Assembly: GCF_029961185.1 (NCBI RefSeq)
Contig: NZ_JASBQQ010000004.1
Coordinates: 124,001-188,000, forward strand
DNA from: Albidovulum aestuarii
Lineage (GTDB): Bacteria > Pseudomonadota > Alphaproteobacteria > Rhodobacterales > Rhodobacteraceae
Direction of reading: 5' to 3'
Length of the DNA stretch: 64,000 nt
Shown here: one piece after another, positions 52,164 through 61,433 of the stretch
How positions within the stretch are numbered: position 1 is the first letter of the stretch
Layout of the letters: each line of letters begins with the position of its first letter
Notes under the pieces: generated by a model
The model's input: only the letters and a program-made list of their open reading frames with translations
Database searches by the model: none
Told to the model about the DNA's origin: nothing
Position numbers and translations under genes: made by a program

Positions 52164-52922
52164 ATGACGAAGAGCGTCGATCTGAACGCGGATATGGGTG
52201 AAAGCTATGGCCGCTGGAGCCTCGGCGACGATGCCGCTCTGCTCGGGATTGTCAGTTCAGCCAATATCGCCTGCGGGTTTCACGCGGGCGATCCCGATGT
52301 GATGGCGCGAACCATGCGAATGGCGGTCGCCGGGGACGTCGGAATTGGCGCTCATCCGGGGTTTGCTGATCTGCACGGTTTTGGCCGCTACCGGATCAAC
52401 CTGCCCGGTGAAACTCTGCAAAACGCGATCCGCTACCAGATTGGCGCCGCCCTTGCGATGGCCCGCTGTGCTGGCGGACGGGTGCGGCACGTCAAGCTGC
52501 ATGGCGCGCTTGCCAATATGGCGTCCGAAGACGCGGCGCTTGCCCGGCTTTGCTACTCCGCCGCGCTGGAGGTCGATCCCGACCTGATCATCATGGTATT
52601 GGCCGCGACCGCGCAGGAGGACGCCGTGCGCGAACTCAGCTGCGCCTATGCGGCCGAGATCTTTGCCGACCGCGCCTATGAGGACAATGCGACGCTGGTT
52701 GACCGGTCAAAACCGGGCGCGGTGATCCATGACGCCGAGCGGGCGGCGGCGCGGATGGTCGAGATGGTGCAGGCTGGCGCGATCATTGCCGAAAGCGGCA
52801 AGCGTATTCCAACGCGGATCGATACGATCTGCCTGCATGGCGATACACCCGAGGCTGTTGATATTGCCCGCGCGGTTCGCGCCGCACTGGAATCTGCGGG
52901 GATCGCCGTCGCGCGGTTCTGA
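52164..52922 (+). CDS. pxpA: 5-Oxoprolinase subunit A (LamB/YcsF family)
   Basis: The 252-residue protein matches PxpA, which works with PxpB and PxpC in ATP-dependent opening of 5-oxoproline to glutamate. Family motifs are DLNADMGESYGRWSLGDD, ANIACGFHAGDP, GAHPGFADLHGFGRY, VKLHGALAN and TICLHGDTPEA. PxpB and PxpC are absent here, so the partners are elsewhere or this paralogue has another job. ATG 52164. Confidence 0.92.
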   Translation: MTKSVDLNADMGESYGRWSLGDDAALLGIVSSANIACGFHAGDPDVMARTMRMAVAGDVGIGAHPGFADLHGFGRYRINLPGETLQNAIRYQIGAALAMARCAGGRVRHVKLHGALANMASEDAALARLCYSAALEVDPDLIIMVLAATAQEDAVRELSCAYAAEIFADRAYEDNATLVDRSKPGAVIHDAERAAARMVEMVQAGAIIAESGKRIPTRIDTICLHGDTPEAVDIARAVRAALESAGIAVARF

Positions 52923-52958
52923 GCCTACTCCTCGTGCGGCCTGACGGCCTTCTCGTCG

Positions 52959-53861
52959 TCAGGTCGAGCGGGCAAGGTCGGGGTCTGCGGCGACCCGGGC
53001 AAGGTATCTGCCGTATTGCGTCTTGAGATAGGGCTGTGCGAGTTCGTTCAGTTGCCCGGCATTGATCCAGCCATTTAGGAAGGCGATTTCCTCCGGGCAG
53101 CCCACTTTCAGGTTTTGCCGGTCTTCGATGGTGCGGATGAACTCCGCGGCTTCAAGCAGGCTTTCATGCGTGCCGGTATCCAGCCAGGCGAATCCCCGAC
53201 CCAGCGTCTCGACATTGAGCGCGCCGGCGCTGTGATAGAGGTTCAGGAGATCGGTGATCTCCAATTCGCCGCGCGCTGACGGACGAATGGTTCGAGCCCG
53301 CGCCGGTGCGTCGCCGTCGAGGAAATAGATGCCGGTCACGGCATAGGGGCTTTTCGGCTTCTCGGGCTTTTCGATGATGGAGAGCACCTTTCCCTCACGG
53401 TCGAACTCCACCACGCCGTAGCGTTCCGGGTCCGAGACGCGGTAGCCGAAGACCGTTCCGCCCGTACTGCGCTCATCGGCGGCCTTGAGCTTGGCCGACA
53501 GGCCCTCGCCGAAAAAGACGTTGTCGCCGAGCACCATTGCCGAGGGCGCGCCGCCAAGAAAATCCTCGGCCAGAAGATAGGCCTGCGCCAACCCGTCGGG
53601 CGAGGGCTGTTCGATGTAGTCGAACCGCATGCCCCATGCCGATCCGTCACCCAGCAGTGCGCGGAACTGCGGAAGGTCGCGCGGTGTCGAGATGATGCAG
53701 ACCTCGCGGATATGCGCCAGCATGAGGGCCGAGAGCGGGTAATAGATCATAGGTTTGTCGTAGAGCGGCAGCATCTGCTTCGACACCGAATGGGTGATCG
53801 GATAGAGCCGCGTGCCCGATCCCCCCGCCAGAATGATGCCCTTGCGTCCTGTCCCGCTCAT
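52959..53861 (-). CDS. rmlA: Glucose-1-phosphate thymidylyltransferase
   Basis: The 300-residue enzyme makes dTDP-glucose from glucose-1-phosphate and dTTP, the first step of dTDP-rhamnose synthesis. The nucleotide-binding signature is ILAGGSGTRLYPITHSVSKQMLPLYDKPMIYYPLS. It is the last gene of the leftward rmlC-B-D-A unit and overlaps rmlD by 4 bp (ATGA). Confidence 0.96.
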   Translation of the reverse strand: MSGTGRKGIILAGGSGTRLYPITHSVSKQMLPLYDKPMIYYPLSALMLAHIREVCIISTPRDLPQFRALLGDGSAWGMRFDYIEQPSPDGLAQAYLLAEDFLGGAPSAMVLGDNVFFGEGLSAKLKAADERSTGGTVFGYRVSDPERYGVVEFDREGKVLSIIEKPEKPKSPYAVTGIYFLDGDAPARARTIRPSARGELEITDLLNLYHSAGALNVETLGRGFAWLDTGTHESLLEAAEFIRTIEDRQNLKVGCPEEIAFLNGWINAGQLNELAQPYLKTQYGRYLARVAADPDLARST

Positions 53862-54727
53862 CCCGCTCTCTCCAGTTCGCCGATCACGTCGGCGAGGCTT
53901 TTCCGCCAGTCCGGCTGTTCTATGCCATAGACCGCTCGGATGCGCGAGCAGTCGAGAGTGGAATTCGCCGGTCGTTTCGCAGGCGTCGGGTAGTCCGATG
54001 TGGGTATTCGTTTTATCTGCGGTTTGTTGGGCAATGACGCTCGCGCGAAGACTGCCTCAGCAAAATCGGCCCAACTGACACTTGGCGTGCCTGCGAAGTG
54101 GAAGATGCCGGACTGCCCTTTGCCGTTCTGGAAGGCTGCCGTGATGGTCCAGAGTGCATTAGCGATATCCGATGCCGCCGTCGGCCCACCGCGCTGGTCG
54201 TCGACCACACTCAGCTCATCGCGCCCGGCTCCGACCCGCAGCATGGTTTTCACGAAGTTCTTGCCATGCGCTGAAAAGACCCACGCAGTGCGTAGGATCA
54301 CGTGGCCACCCCCGGCCGCGGCCACTGCACGCTCTCCGGCCAGCTTGGACTCGCCGTAAACGCCGAGCGGAGCGACCGGATCATTCTCTGCCCAAGGCCG
54401 TGTGCCGCTGCCGTCGAAAACGTAATCGGTCGAGACATGGAGGAAGGGAAGGCCGCGTGTTGCGGCGGCGCGGGCCATCGCGCCGGGGGCCTCGGCATTC
54501 ACGAGAAACGCCGTGTCCCGGTCGCTCTCGGCCTGGTCGACGGCCGTGTAGGCGGCAGCGTTGATGATCATATCGGCATCTGCCGCCTCAATGGCCGCAG
54601 CGCAGGCAGCGGGGTCGCTCAGATCAGCCCGGTCGCGCCCGAGCGCCGCGACGGTGACGCCCTCGGGCGCTCGGCGCGCAAGTTCGATACCCAGTTGGCC
54701 ACTCGTGCCGAATATGAGCGCCTTCAT
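53858..54727 (-). CDS. rmlD: dTDP-4-dehydrorhamnose reductase
   Basis: The 289-residue short-chain dehydrogenase reduces dTDP-4-keto-rhamnose with NADPH in the last step. It has [19 protein letters not shown] for the nucleotide loop, VDQAE and the catalytic YGESKLAGE. It overlaps rmlB and rmlA by 4 bp each. Confidence 0.95.
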   Translation of the reverse strand: MKALIFGTSGQLGIELARRAPEGVTVAALGRDRADLSDPAACAAAIEAADADMIINAAAYTAVDQAESDRDTAFLVNAEAPGAMARAAATRGLPFLHVSTDYVFDGSGTRPWAENDPVAPLGVYGESKLAGERAVAAAGGGHVILRTAWVFSAHGKNFVKTMLRVGAGRDELSVVDDQRGGPTAASDIANALWTITAAFQNGKGQSGIFHFAGTPSVSWADFAEAVFARASLPNKPQIKRIPTSDYPTPAKRPANSTLDCSRIRAVYGIEQPDWRKSLADVIGELERAG

Positions 54728-55761
54728 CCTGTCCCGAGCCTCTTGCCCACGCCGTCACGATCCTGCAACGCGCGCCACCAGTCTTCGTGGTCGAGGAACC
54801 ATTGCACCGTCTTCTCCAGCCCCTCGTCGAGCGTCACCGATGGCCGCCAGCCGAGTTCGTGGCGGATGCGCGACGGGTCGATGGCGTAGCGCTGGTCGTG
54901 GCCGGGGCGGTCGGCGACAAAGGTGATCTGTTGGGCATAGGGCGCGTTGCCGGGGCGTTTTTCATCGAGGATGGCGCAGAGTTTCGTCACCAGTTCCAGA
55001 TTGGTCGCCTCGTTCTCGCCGCCGATATTGTAGCTGCGCCCGACCTTGCCCTTTTCGACCACCAGAAGAAGCGCCTCGGCGTGATCCTCGACATAAAGCC
55101 AGTCGCGGATATTGTCGCCCTTCCCGTAGATCGGGATCGGCGCGCCTGCCAGCGCCTTGAGGATGACTACCGGGATCAGCTTTTCGGGAAAGTGGTAGGG
55201 CCCGTAATTGTTCGAGCAATTGGTCAGCACCACAGGCAGGCCGTAAGTCTCATGCCATGCCTGGACGAGGTGGTCCGACGACGCTTTCGACGCCGAATAG
55301 GGCGAGCGGGGATCGTAGGGCGTATCCTCGGTGAACTTGCCGGTGGGGCCGAGCGAGCCGAAGACCTCATCGGTTGAGATATGGTGGAAGCGGAAGCTGT
55401 CCGGCTTGCCCTCAGCCGCCCAGTAGGCCCGGGCAGCTTCCAGCATTGTATAGGTGCCGGTGATGTTCGTTTCGATGAAAGCCGCCGGCCCGTCGATGGA
55501 CCTATCCACATGGCTTTCGGCAGCCAGATGCATAACCGCATCAGGGCGATGCGTGGCGAAGATCCTGTCGAGCCGCCGCCGGTCGCAAATATCGGCCTGT
55601 TCGAAAGCGTAATGCGGGCTGTCCGCAACCTCGGCGACATTCGTCAGCGACCCGGCATAGGTCAACTTGTCGAGATTGACCACCGAATGGCCGGTCCGCA
55701 CCGCATGGCGCACGACGGCCGATCCGATGAACCCCGCGCCGCCGGTTACGAGGAGCTTCAT
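54724..55761 (-). CDS. rmlB: dTDP-glucose 4,6-dehydratase
   Basis: The 345-residue enzyme makes dTDP-4-keto-6-deoxyglucose with bound NAD+. The Rossmann loop [16 protein letters not shown], the catalytic [14 protein letters not shown] (YxxxK) and [14 protein letters not shown] (Thr-Asp-Glu triad) are present. It overlaps rmlC and rmlD by 4 bp. Confidence 0.96.
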   Translation of the reverse strand: MKLLVTGGAGFIGSAVVRHAVRTGHSVVNLDKLTYAGSLTNVAEVADSPHYAFEQADICDRRRLDRIFATHRPDAVMHLAAESHVDRSIDGPAAFIETNITGTYTMLEAARAYWAAEGKPDSFRFHHISTDEVFGSLGPTGKFTEDTPYDPRSPYSASKASSDHLVQAWHETYGLPVVLTNCSNNYGPYHFPEKLIPVVILKALAGAPIPIYGKGDNIRDWLYVEDHAEALLLVVEKGKVGRSYNIGGENEATNLELVTKLCAILDEKRPGNAPYAQQITFVADRPGHDQRYAIDPSRIRHELGWRPSVTLDEGLEKTVQWFLDHEDWWRALQDRDGVGKRLGTG

Positions 55762-56327
55762 GCCGCGCCCTCCCAGACAAAGGGCGATTCGAAATCGCCG
55801 AACGTCCCGGCGGCGGCGTCCTTGTCGGACAGAACTGCCCGGTCCGGTCCCAGCCCCCAGTCAATGGCGATGTCCGGATCATCGAACCGGACCGCGCCGT
55901 CGCATTCGGGTGCATAAAAGCCGGTGCATTTGTACAAGACTTCACTGTCCGGTTCGCGGGTGACAAATCCGTGCAGGAAACCTTCAGGGATGAAGAGTTG
56001 ACGACCGTTTTCGGCCGACAGCTCCACCCCGGTCCAGCGGCCGTAGGTTGGCGACCCATTTCGGATATCGACGGCCACGTCAAAAACCCGTCCGCGACCG
56101 CAGCGCACAAGTTTGGCCTGCGCGTGAGGTGGCGACTGAAAATGCAGCCCCCGCACCGTGCCGATATCGCGCGAATAGGAGTGGTTGTCCTGAACGAAAT
56201 CCAGTTCGATACCTGCGTCGGCCAGCGTTTTCCGGTTCCAGACTTCGGAGAACCAGCCCCGGGTATCTCCGAACCGGCGCGGAGTCAGGATGAGAACGCC
56301 GGGCAAATCTGTCTTGTCTACCTGCAT
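55758..56327 (-). CDS. rmlC: dTDP-4-dehydrorhamnose 3,5-epimerase
   Basis: The 189-residue cupin begins [30 protein letters not shown] and has [18 protein letters not shown] and [10 protein letters not shown], with the catalytic His and Asp of the family. Start at 56327 has AAGG 6 bases upstream; the frame stays open to 56372. It is the first gene of the rhamnose unit. Confidence 0.95.
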   Translation of the reverse strand: MQVDKTDLPGVLILTPRRFGDTRGWFSEVWNRKTLADAGIELDFVQDNHSYSRDIGTVRGLHFQSPPHAQAKLVRCGRGRVFDVAVDIRNGSPTYGRWTGVELSAENGRQLFIPEGFLHGFVTREPDSEVLYKCTGFYAPECDGAVRFDDPDIAIDWGLGPDRAVLSDKDAAAGTFGDFESPFVWEGAA

Positions 56328-56917
56328 GAGAACCTTGAACCGGATTGATCTGGCCGGACCATAGCGATGCAACGGGGGCTGAGAAAGACCATAGGCACTT
56401 CACAGTGTACCTGAGCGGAATTGTTTCCGGCACAGCCACTGTGCGTCCGGTCTTTGATTGTGGTTGACGGTAAGGAAACCCCCGCTCGCGATCTATAGGA
56501 AATCGTGCTATTGCATGGTGTTGTTGGTAGAACTGAATAAGCGGGCAGCATCGGGACCGGGGCAATTGAGGCCGTGTCAGCGGCTTCCGTATTGGGCGGA
56601 TTGCCCGGCATTGGATTTGAGAGGGTAATTCTGGGTGGCATTTCCGGACGGCATCTGCATGGTCAGCGAATGCATGCCCGTCAAACAGGAACGGCAAGGG
56701 TTGGAATGTGGTCTGGTACGGATGTTTGAGTCGTTCCGGGCGGGTGTAGATTGGGCAGGCGCGTGGAGATGATGGGCAAGAGCGATTGTGTCGGCGGTTC
56801 GGATGCCAGGTGGCAGCGCAATCAGCCTGCGAACTCAACGAGTGTCATGCCAACGACGTCAACGCGAGATTATTCTTCTGTTGATTGTGCCTGTCATTCA
56901 GAGCACGGCGGTTTGCA
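56328..56917. other. 590-bp region between divergent glycan units
   Basis: This is the longest gap in the window. It should hold promoters for rmlCBDA (left) and the UXS-led unit (right). The middle (56400-56720) looks slightly lower in GC than its surroundings. No frame is convincingly coding, and I see no clear -35/-10 pairs. A long leader RNA for the glycan unit is possible. Confidence 0.5.
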
Positions 56918-57892
56918 ATGAGCGTCATATCGAAGCGCATTCTCGTAACCGGCGGAGCGGGCTTTCTCGGCTCGCATCTCTGCGAGCGGCTTTTGGATGC
57001 AGGACATGATGTGCTCTGCGTCGACAACTACTTTACCGGGCGCCGCTCGAATGTCGCACATCTGATAGAGAATTCGCGGTTCGAGGTCATGCGCCATGAC
57101 GTGACCTTCCCGCTCTATGTCGAGGTGGACGAGATCTACAACCTCGCCTGTCCGGCAAGCCCGGTGCATTACCAGCATGACCCGGTTCAGACCACCAAGA
57201 CGAGCGTGCATGGTGCGATCAACATGCTTGGGCTGGCCAAGAGGCTCCGCGCCAAGATTTTGCAGGCGTCGACTTCGGAAGTTTACGGCGATCCTGTCGT
57301 TCATCCGCAGACCGAGGACTATTGGGGGAATGTGAACCCGATCGGCTTCCGGTCGTGCTACGATGAGGGCAAGCGCTGCGCCGAGACGCTGTTCTTTGAC
57401 TATCATCGGCAGCACCGGCTGCGTATCAAGGTCGCGCGGATCTTCAATACCTACGGACCGCGCATGCATCCCAATGACGGGCGGGTCGTGTCGAATTTCA
57501 TCATGCAGGCGTTGGCCGGAAAACCGATCACGATCTATGGCGAGGGCAACCAGACCCGGTCGTTCTGCTATGTCGACGATCTGGTTGATGGATTGATCCG
57601 GCTGATGGAGACCGGCGACGAGGTGACGGGGCCGGTGAATATCGGCAATCCGGTCGAAATGTCGATCCGCGAGCTTGCTGAAGCGGTGATCGACCTGACA
57701 GGGTCAGCGTCCGAACTGATCTATGAACCGCTGCCACATGACGATCCCGTACAGCGTCGCCCGGACATCACGCTGGCGCGGAGTGTTCTGGGATGGGAGC
57801 CGAAGGTGCGCTTGCGTGACGGATTGGAGCGGACGGCCGCCTATTTCGTCGAATTGCGGAAAGAGCTTGCAGCGACTGGGGGGACCGGCTGA
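56918..57892 (+). CDS. NAD-dependent epimerase, UDP-glucuronate decarboxylase-like (UDP-xylose synthase)
   Basis: The 324-residue short-chain dehydrogenase has [79 protein letters not shown] (YxxxK) and [21 protein letters not shown]. The sequence fits UXS enzymes that turn UDP-glucuronate into UDP-xylose. ATG 56918 follows a weak site. It heads the rightward unit and overlaps the next start (TGATG). Confidence 0.88.
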   Translation: MSVISKRILVTGGAGFLGSHLCERLLDAGHDVLCVDNYFTGRRSNVAHLIENSRFEVMRHDVTFPLYVEVDEIYNLACPASPVHYQHDPVQTTKTSVHGAINMLGLAKRLRAKILQASTSEVYGDPVVHPQTEDYWGNVNPIGFRSCYDEGKRCAETLFFDYHRQHRLRIKVARIFNTYGPRMHPNDGRVVSNFIMQALAGKPITIYGEGNQTRSFCYVDDLVDGLIRLMETGDEVTGPVNIGNPVEMSIRELAEAVIDLTGSASELIYEPLPHDDPVQRRPDITLARSVLGWEPKVRLRDGLERTAAYFVELRKELAATGGTG

Positions 57893-59415
57893 TGGCGATG
57901 GCGACAGGAAACGGTCAGATCGCCGGACGTTCGAGCGGCCTCGGCTCGGCGCTTTGGATCATGGCGGCGGTGATCGCCTGCCTCAGCGTATTGGCCATCA
58001 ATGGCAGGCCTTTGTTCTATTTCGACACGGTCGGTTACATCTCGCAAGGGCATTCAGGGCTCAAGCAACTTGGTATTCCGGGCAAATCTCCACTGGCGGG
58101 CCGTGTGAAGGCGGTCGCGACCAATACCCCGGATGCGAGCGAGATTGATGCGGCTCAAACCGTCGATGGGTCCCGTTCCACCGTTTATGCGCTGGTCTCG
58201 GGTGCATTGGCGCGACTTGGTGCCTTGGAAGTCCTGATCGCGATGAATGTGATTGCCGTGTTGTTGGCCGTCTGGCTGCCCATGCGGATCGCGGCGCGGC
58301 GCTGGGGGCTGCACATGTCCGTGGCGCAGGCCGTGTCGGTCCCGGTCATCGTCGCCTCTCTTGGTTCTCTGCCCTTCTTCGTCACCTACCTTATGCCCGA
58401 TACGTTCGCGCCGGTGCTGATCCTGACGATCGCCACGATCACGGTCTTTGGCCGACAGATGACGGTTTGGGAGATGCTGCTTGCCGTGGCGCTTGGCGCA
58501 TTCGCGATCGTTGCCCATCTATCGCATCTTGCAATCGCGACCGTGATGGTGCCAGTGGTGGCGCTGGTCGCGCTGATCCTGTCGCGCCGCAGGTGGTGGC
58601 TGGCGCCTGCCTTGGTCCTGATCATGGTCGGTATCGGCTTTGCCGAGCAGAGCGTCCTTCGGTCGGCCGCGAAATCGGTCGCCAATTCCGAGGTGGTGAT
58701 CAAGCCATACATCACCGCACGGATCATCGAGGACGGGCCGGGCCTGTCCTATCTCGACGCGCATTGTCCCGACGACACGATCCCGACCTGCAAACTGCAC
58801 GCGGCGCTGCAATTGTCGGACGACCCGTTCCGGATCACCGCAAGCCATATCGTCTTCGAGACAAGTGAACGGCTGGGATCGTTCAGGCTGATGACGCCCG
58901 AAGATCAGCGGATTGTGGCTGAGGATCAAATCGGCTTCTTCTTCGAGGTTCTGGCCGATCAGCCCGTTGCGCTGACGCTGGCATTCCTGAAAAACACGCT
59001 GATCCAGTCGGGCTGGACTTCGGTCGACATGACCTTGCAGAACGAACCAATCATCGCCCAGCACACCGGGGTTTCGGGACTGATGTCGGGCGTGTTCGAC
59101 CATGGGCGGCTGACCCGCGATATCGGCTGGCTGGCGCCGGTGACAACGGCGCATCATGCGCTCTACATCCTATCGCTTCTGGTGATCGTCGCCCTGGTTT
59201 TGCTCCCCCATCGGGTGCCCGGAGAAATAAAAGCGCTGGCGATCATGGTCCTTCTGGGCGTTCTGGCCAATGCGCTTGTCTGCGGTGGCATATCGCAGCC
59301 GGCGACGCGTTATGGGTCCCGCGTAATCTGGCTGTTGCCGCTCATGGCGACGATCCTTGTGATCTTCGCCCGCCGGACGCGCCAGTTCGAAGCCCCGGGC
59401 GAGGGGCGCATATGA
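57892..59415 (+). CDS. Polytopic membrane protein, GT-C-like, unknown
   Basis: The 507-residue protein has about nine membrane helices. The first helix is followed by an outside loop with GRPLFYFDTVGYISQG, an acidic patch like the DxD or E/D residues in the first loop of GT-C enzymes. A large loop between about residues 255 and 360 is outside the membrane. It has no firm family match. Position between a UXS and two GT2 genes suggests a sugar transferase, polymerase or flippase role. Confidence 0.7.
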   Translation: MAMATGNGQIAGRSSGLGSALWIMAAVIACLSVLAINGRPLFYFDTVGYISQGHSGLKQLGIPGKSPLAGRVKAVATNTPDASEIDAAQTVDGSRSTVYALVSGALARLGALEVLIAMNVIAVLLAVWLPMRIAARRWGLHMSVAQAVSVPVIVASLGSLPFFVTYLMPDTFAPVLILTIATITVFGRQMTVWEMLLAVALGAFAIVAHLSHLAIATVMVPVVALVALILSRRRWWLAPALVLIMVGIGFAEQSVLRSAAKSVANSEVVIKPYITARIIEDGPGLSYLDAHCPDDTIPTCKLHAALQLSDDPFRITASHIVFETSERLGSFRLMTPEDQRIVAEDQIGFFFEVLADQPVALTLAFLKNTLIQSGWTSVDMTLQNEPIIAQHTGVSGLMSGVFDHGRLTRDIGWLAPVTTAHHALYILSLLVIVALVLLPHRVPGEIKALAIMVLLGVLANALVCGGISQPATRYGSRVIWLLPLMATILVIFARRTRQFEAPGEGRI

Positions 59416-60425
59416 CCGGCGCGGTGTCGATCTCGGTCGTGGTTCCGGCCTTCCGGGCTGCGCATCTTCTGCCGCGCGTGTTGGCGCCCCTTATGGCGAT
59501 GCATCGGCGCGGCGAGGTGGATGAGGTGATCGTTGTCGACGATGTCTCGCCCGACGACACGGCGACGATTGCCAGCGATCTGGGGGCGCGGGTCATCGTG
59601 ATGGACAGGAACGGCGGACCGGGCGCCGCGCGCAACAGGGCCGCCGAAGAGGCAAAAGGCGATGTCCTGTGGTTCGTCGACAGCGATGTGATCGCTTGGG
59701 AAGATGGCGCCGAAAAGGTGCGCGCGGCCTTTGCCGATCCGGAAGTGGCCGCCGTCTTTGGATCATACGATTCCACGCCCGATGGTCAGCACTGGTTTTC
59801 GCGCTACAAGAACCTGATGCACCGTTTCTATCATCAGCGGGCTGAACGCGACGCCCATACGTTTTGGGCGGGCTGCGGTGCGGTTCGCAAAGATGTCTTC
59901 CGCCAGATCGGCGGCTTTGACATCGAGACCTACCGCGTGCCCTCCATCGAAGATATCGAGCTTGGCTACCGCATTCGCCGTACGGGCGGACGGATCGTGG
60001 TGGACCCGACGCTTTTGGGAAAACACCTGAAGGTCTGGACCCCGAAGAACGCCATCCATACCGATATCTTCCGCCGGGCGCTGCCCTGGTCGCGGCTGAT
60101 GATTTCGCGTGAAGGCGTACATAATGACCTGAACACCAGCCACGGCGAAAAGGTCAAGGCGCTGATCGCAGGCATGCTGATCCTGTCGCTTCTGGCGCTG
60201 CCCTTCATGCCAGGACTCTGGCCCGTGACGTTCAGCCTTTTGGCGTTGGCGCTGATCGCCAACGCGGCCTTCGTCCGCTTCATGTTTTCAAATGGCGGCC
60301 TTGGTTTCGCCATTCTGACCTTTTTTTATCACCAGGTTTACTACGTCTATTCGGCGGCGGCTTTTGCCTGGTGCCTTTTCGAATATCACGTCCTTGGCGT
60401 GAAGAACCGCCTGCACGTGCCGTAA
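59412..60425 (+). CDS. GT2-family glycosyltransferase with C-terminal membrane helices
   Basis: The 337-residue protein has the GT-A fold: SVVVPAFRAAHLLPRVL, VIVVDDVSPDDT and WFVDSDV with the DxD motif, then EDIELGYRIRRTGG for the acceptor base. Two or three C-terminal helices (about residues 245-325) anchor it. It overlaps the upstream gene by 4 bp. The donor may be UDP-xylose from UXS or dTDP-rhamnose. Confidence 0.88.
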   Translation: MTGAVSISVVVPAFRAAHLLPRVLAPLMAMHRRGEVDEVIVVDDVSPDDTATIASDLGARVIVMDRNGGPGAARNRAAEEAKGDVLWFVDSDVIAWEDGAEKVRAAFADPEVAAVFGSYDSTPDGQHWFSRYKNLMHRFYHQRAERDAHTFWAGCGAVRKDVFRQIGGFDIETYRVPSIEDIELGYRIRRTGGRIVVDPTLLGKHLKVWTPKNAIHTDIFRRALPWSRLMISREGVHNDLNTSHGEKVKALIAGMLILSLLALPFMPGLWPVTFSLLALALIANAAFVRFMFSNGGLGFAILTFFYHQVYYVYSAAAFAWCLFEYHVLGVKNRLHVP

Positions 60426-60470
60426 GGCGCTGGGCCAGTACGATTGAACCGGACCGGAGACGGTAAAGGG

Positions 60471-61391
60471 ATGAAGGATATGAAAGACAGAGAGGTCGAT
60501 CAGGCCGAACTGAAAACGCTGGTCAGTGAAGTTGAGGGCATGTCGCTCTCCGTCGTGATACCGGCCTACAATGAGGAAGGCGCGGTAAAGGCGACGATCG
60601 AGGAGGTGCGCGCCGCGATGGACCCTCTCGGCATTCCCTATGAGATCATCGTCGTCGATGACGGGTCCGAGGACAGGACGCTGGAAATCGCGCGGCAGAC
60701 GGGTGTCGTTGTCGACAGCAATCAGGTCAATACCGGCTACGGCGCATCCCTGAAACGCGGGGTCAGGCGGGCGCAGCACGAATACGTCGCGATCATTGAC
60801 GCCGACGGCACCTATCCGCCGCATTACCTGCCGGAGATGCTGGCCATGTGCCGCGATCAGGACATGGTCGTGGGGGACAGGGGCGCTGCGATGAAGAATG
60901 TGCCGCTGGTCCGGCGTCCGGCGAAATGGTTCCTGAACAAATTCGCCTCCTTCCTTGCCGAACGCAGGCTCAATGATCTCAATTCCGGCCTGCGGGTCTT
61001 CCGCAAATCCGAACTGGTGCCCTTCATCCCGCTTCTGCCGCAGAAGTTTTCGTTCACGACGACGATCACGCTTTGTATGGCGGCGAACGGTAAACGGATG
61101 ATTTACACGCCCATCGAATACGGCAAGCGCGTGGGCAAATCGAAGATCAAGCCGATGGATTTCATCAATTTCCTGATCCTGATCCTGCGCATCTCGACGC
61201 TGTTCAATCCCTTGCGTGTGTTCATCCCGCTCGGGCTCGTGTTCCTCGTCATTGGCACCGTCAAGTTTGTCATCGACCTGACCTTCGGCGATCTCTCGGA
61301 AACGGTGATCTTTGCCTATCTGGCGGCGATCATGATCTGGTCGTTGGGGCTGATCGCCGACATGATCTCGCGCCTGCATCTGAGGCCATGA
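60471..61391 (+). CDS. GT2 polyprenyl-phosphate glycosyltransferase (DPM-like)
   Basis: The 306-residue protein has the dolichol-phosphate-mannose synthase pattern: LSVVIPAYNEEGAVKATIEEV, IIVVDDGSEDRT, AIIDADGTYPPHYLPEM and KRVGKSKIKPMDFINFLILILR. Two C-terminal helices (residues 240-300) fit a membrane form. It probably loads a sugar onto undecaprenyl phosphate for GT-C enzymes such as the next gene. The start is ATG 60471 after GGAGACGG; the TTG at 60444 is less likely. Confidence 0.85.
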   Translation: MKDMKDREVDQAELKTLVSEVEGMSLSVVIPAYNEEGAVKATIEEVRAAMDPLGIPYEIIVVDDGSEDRTLEIARQTGVVVDSNQVNTGYGASLKRGVRRAQHEYVAIIDADGTYPPHYLPEMLAMCRDQDMVVGDRGAAMKNVPLVRRPAKWFLNKFASFLAERRLNDLNSGLRVFRKSELVPFIPLLPQKFSFTTTITLCMAANGKRMIYTPIEYGKRVGKSKIKPMDFINFLILILRISTLFNPLRVFIPLGLVFLVIGTVKFVIDLTFGDLSETVIFAYLAAIMIWSLGLIADMISRLHLRP

Positions 61392-61433
61392 GACCGTCGC
61401 GGAACCCGGGGGCGAAGGGATAGTGCGGAGCCT

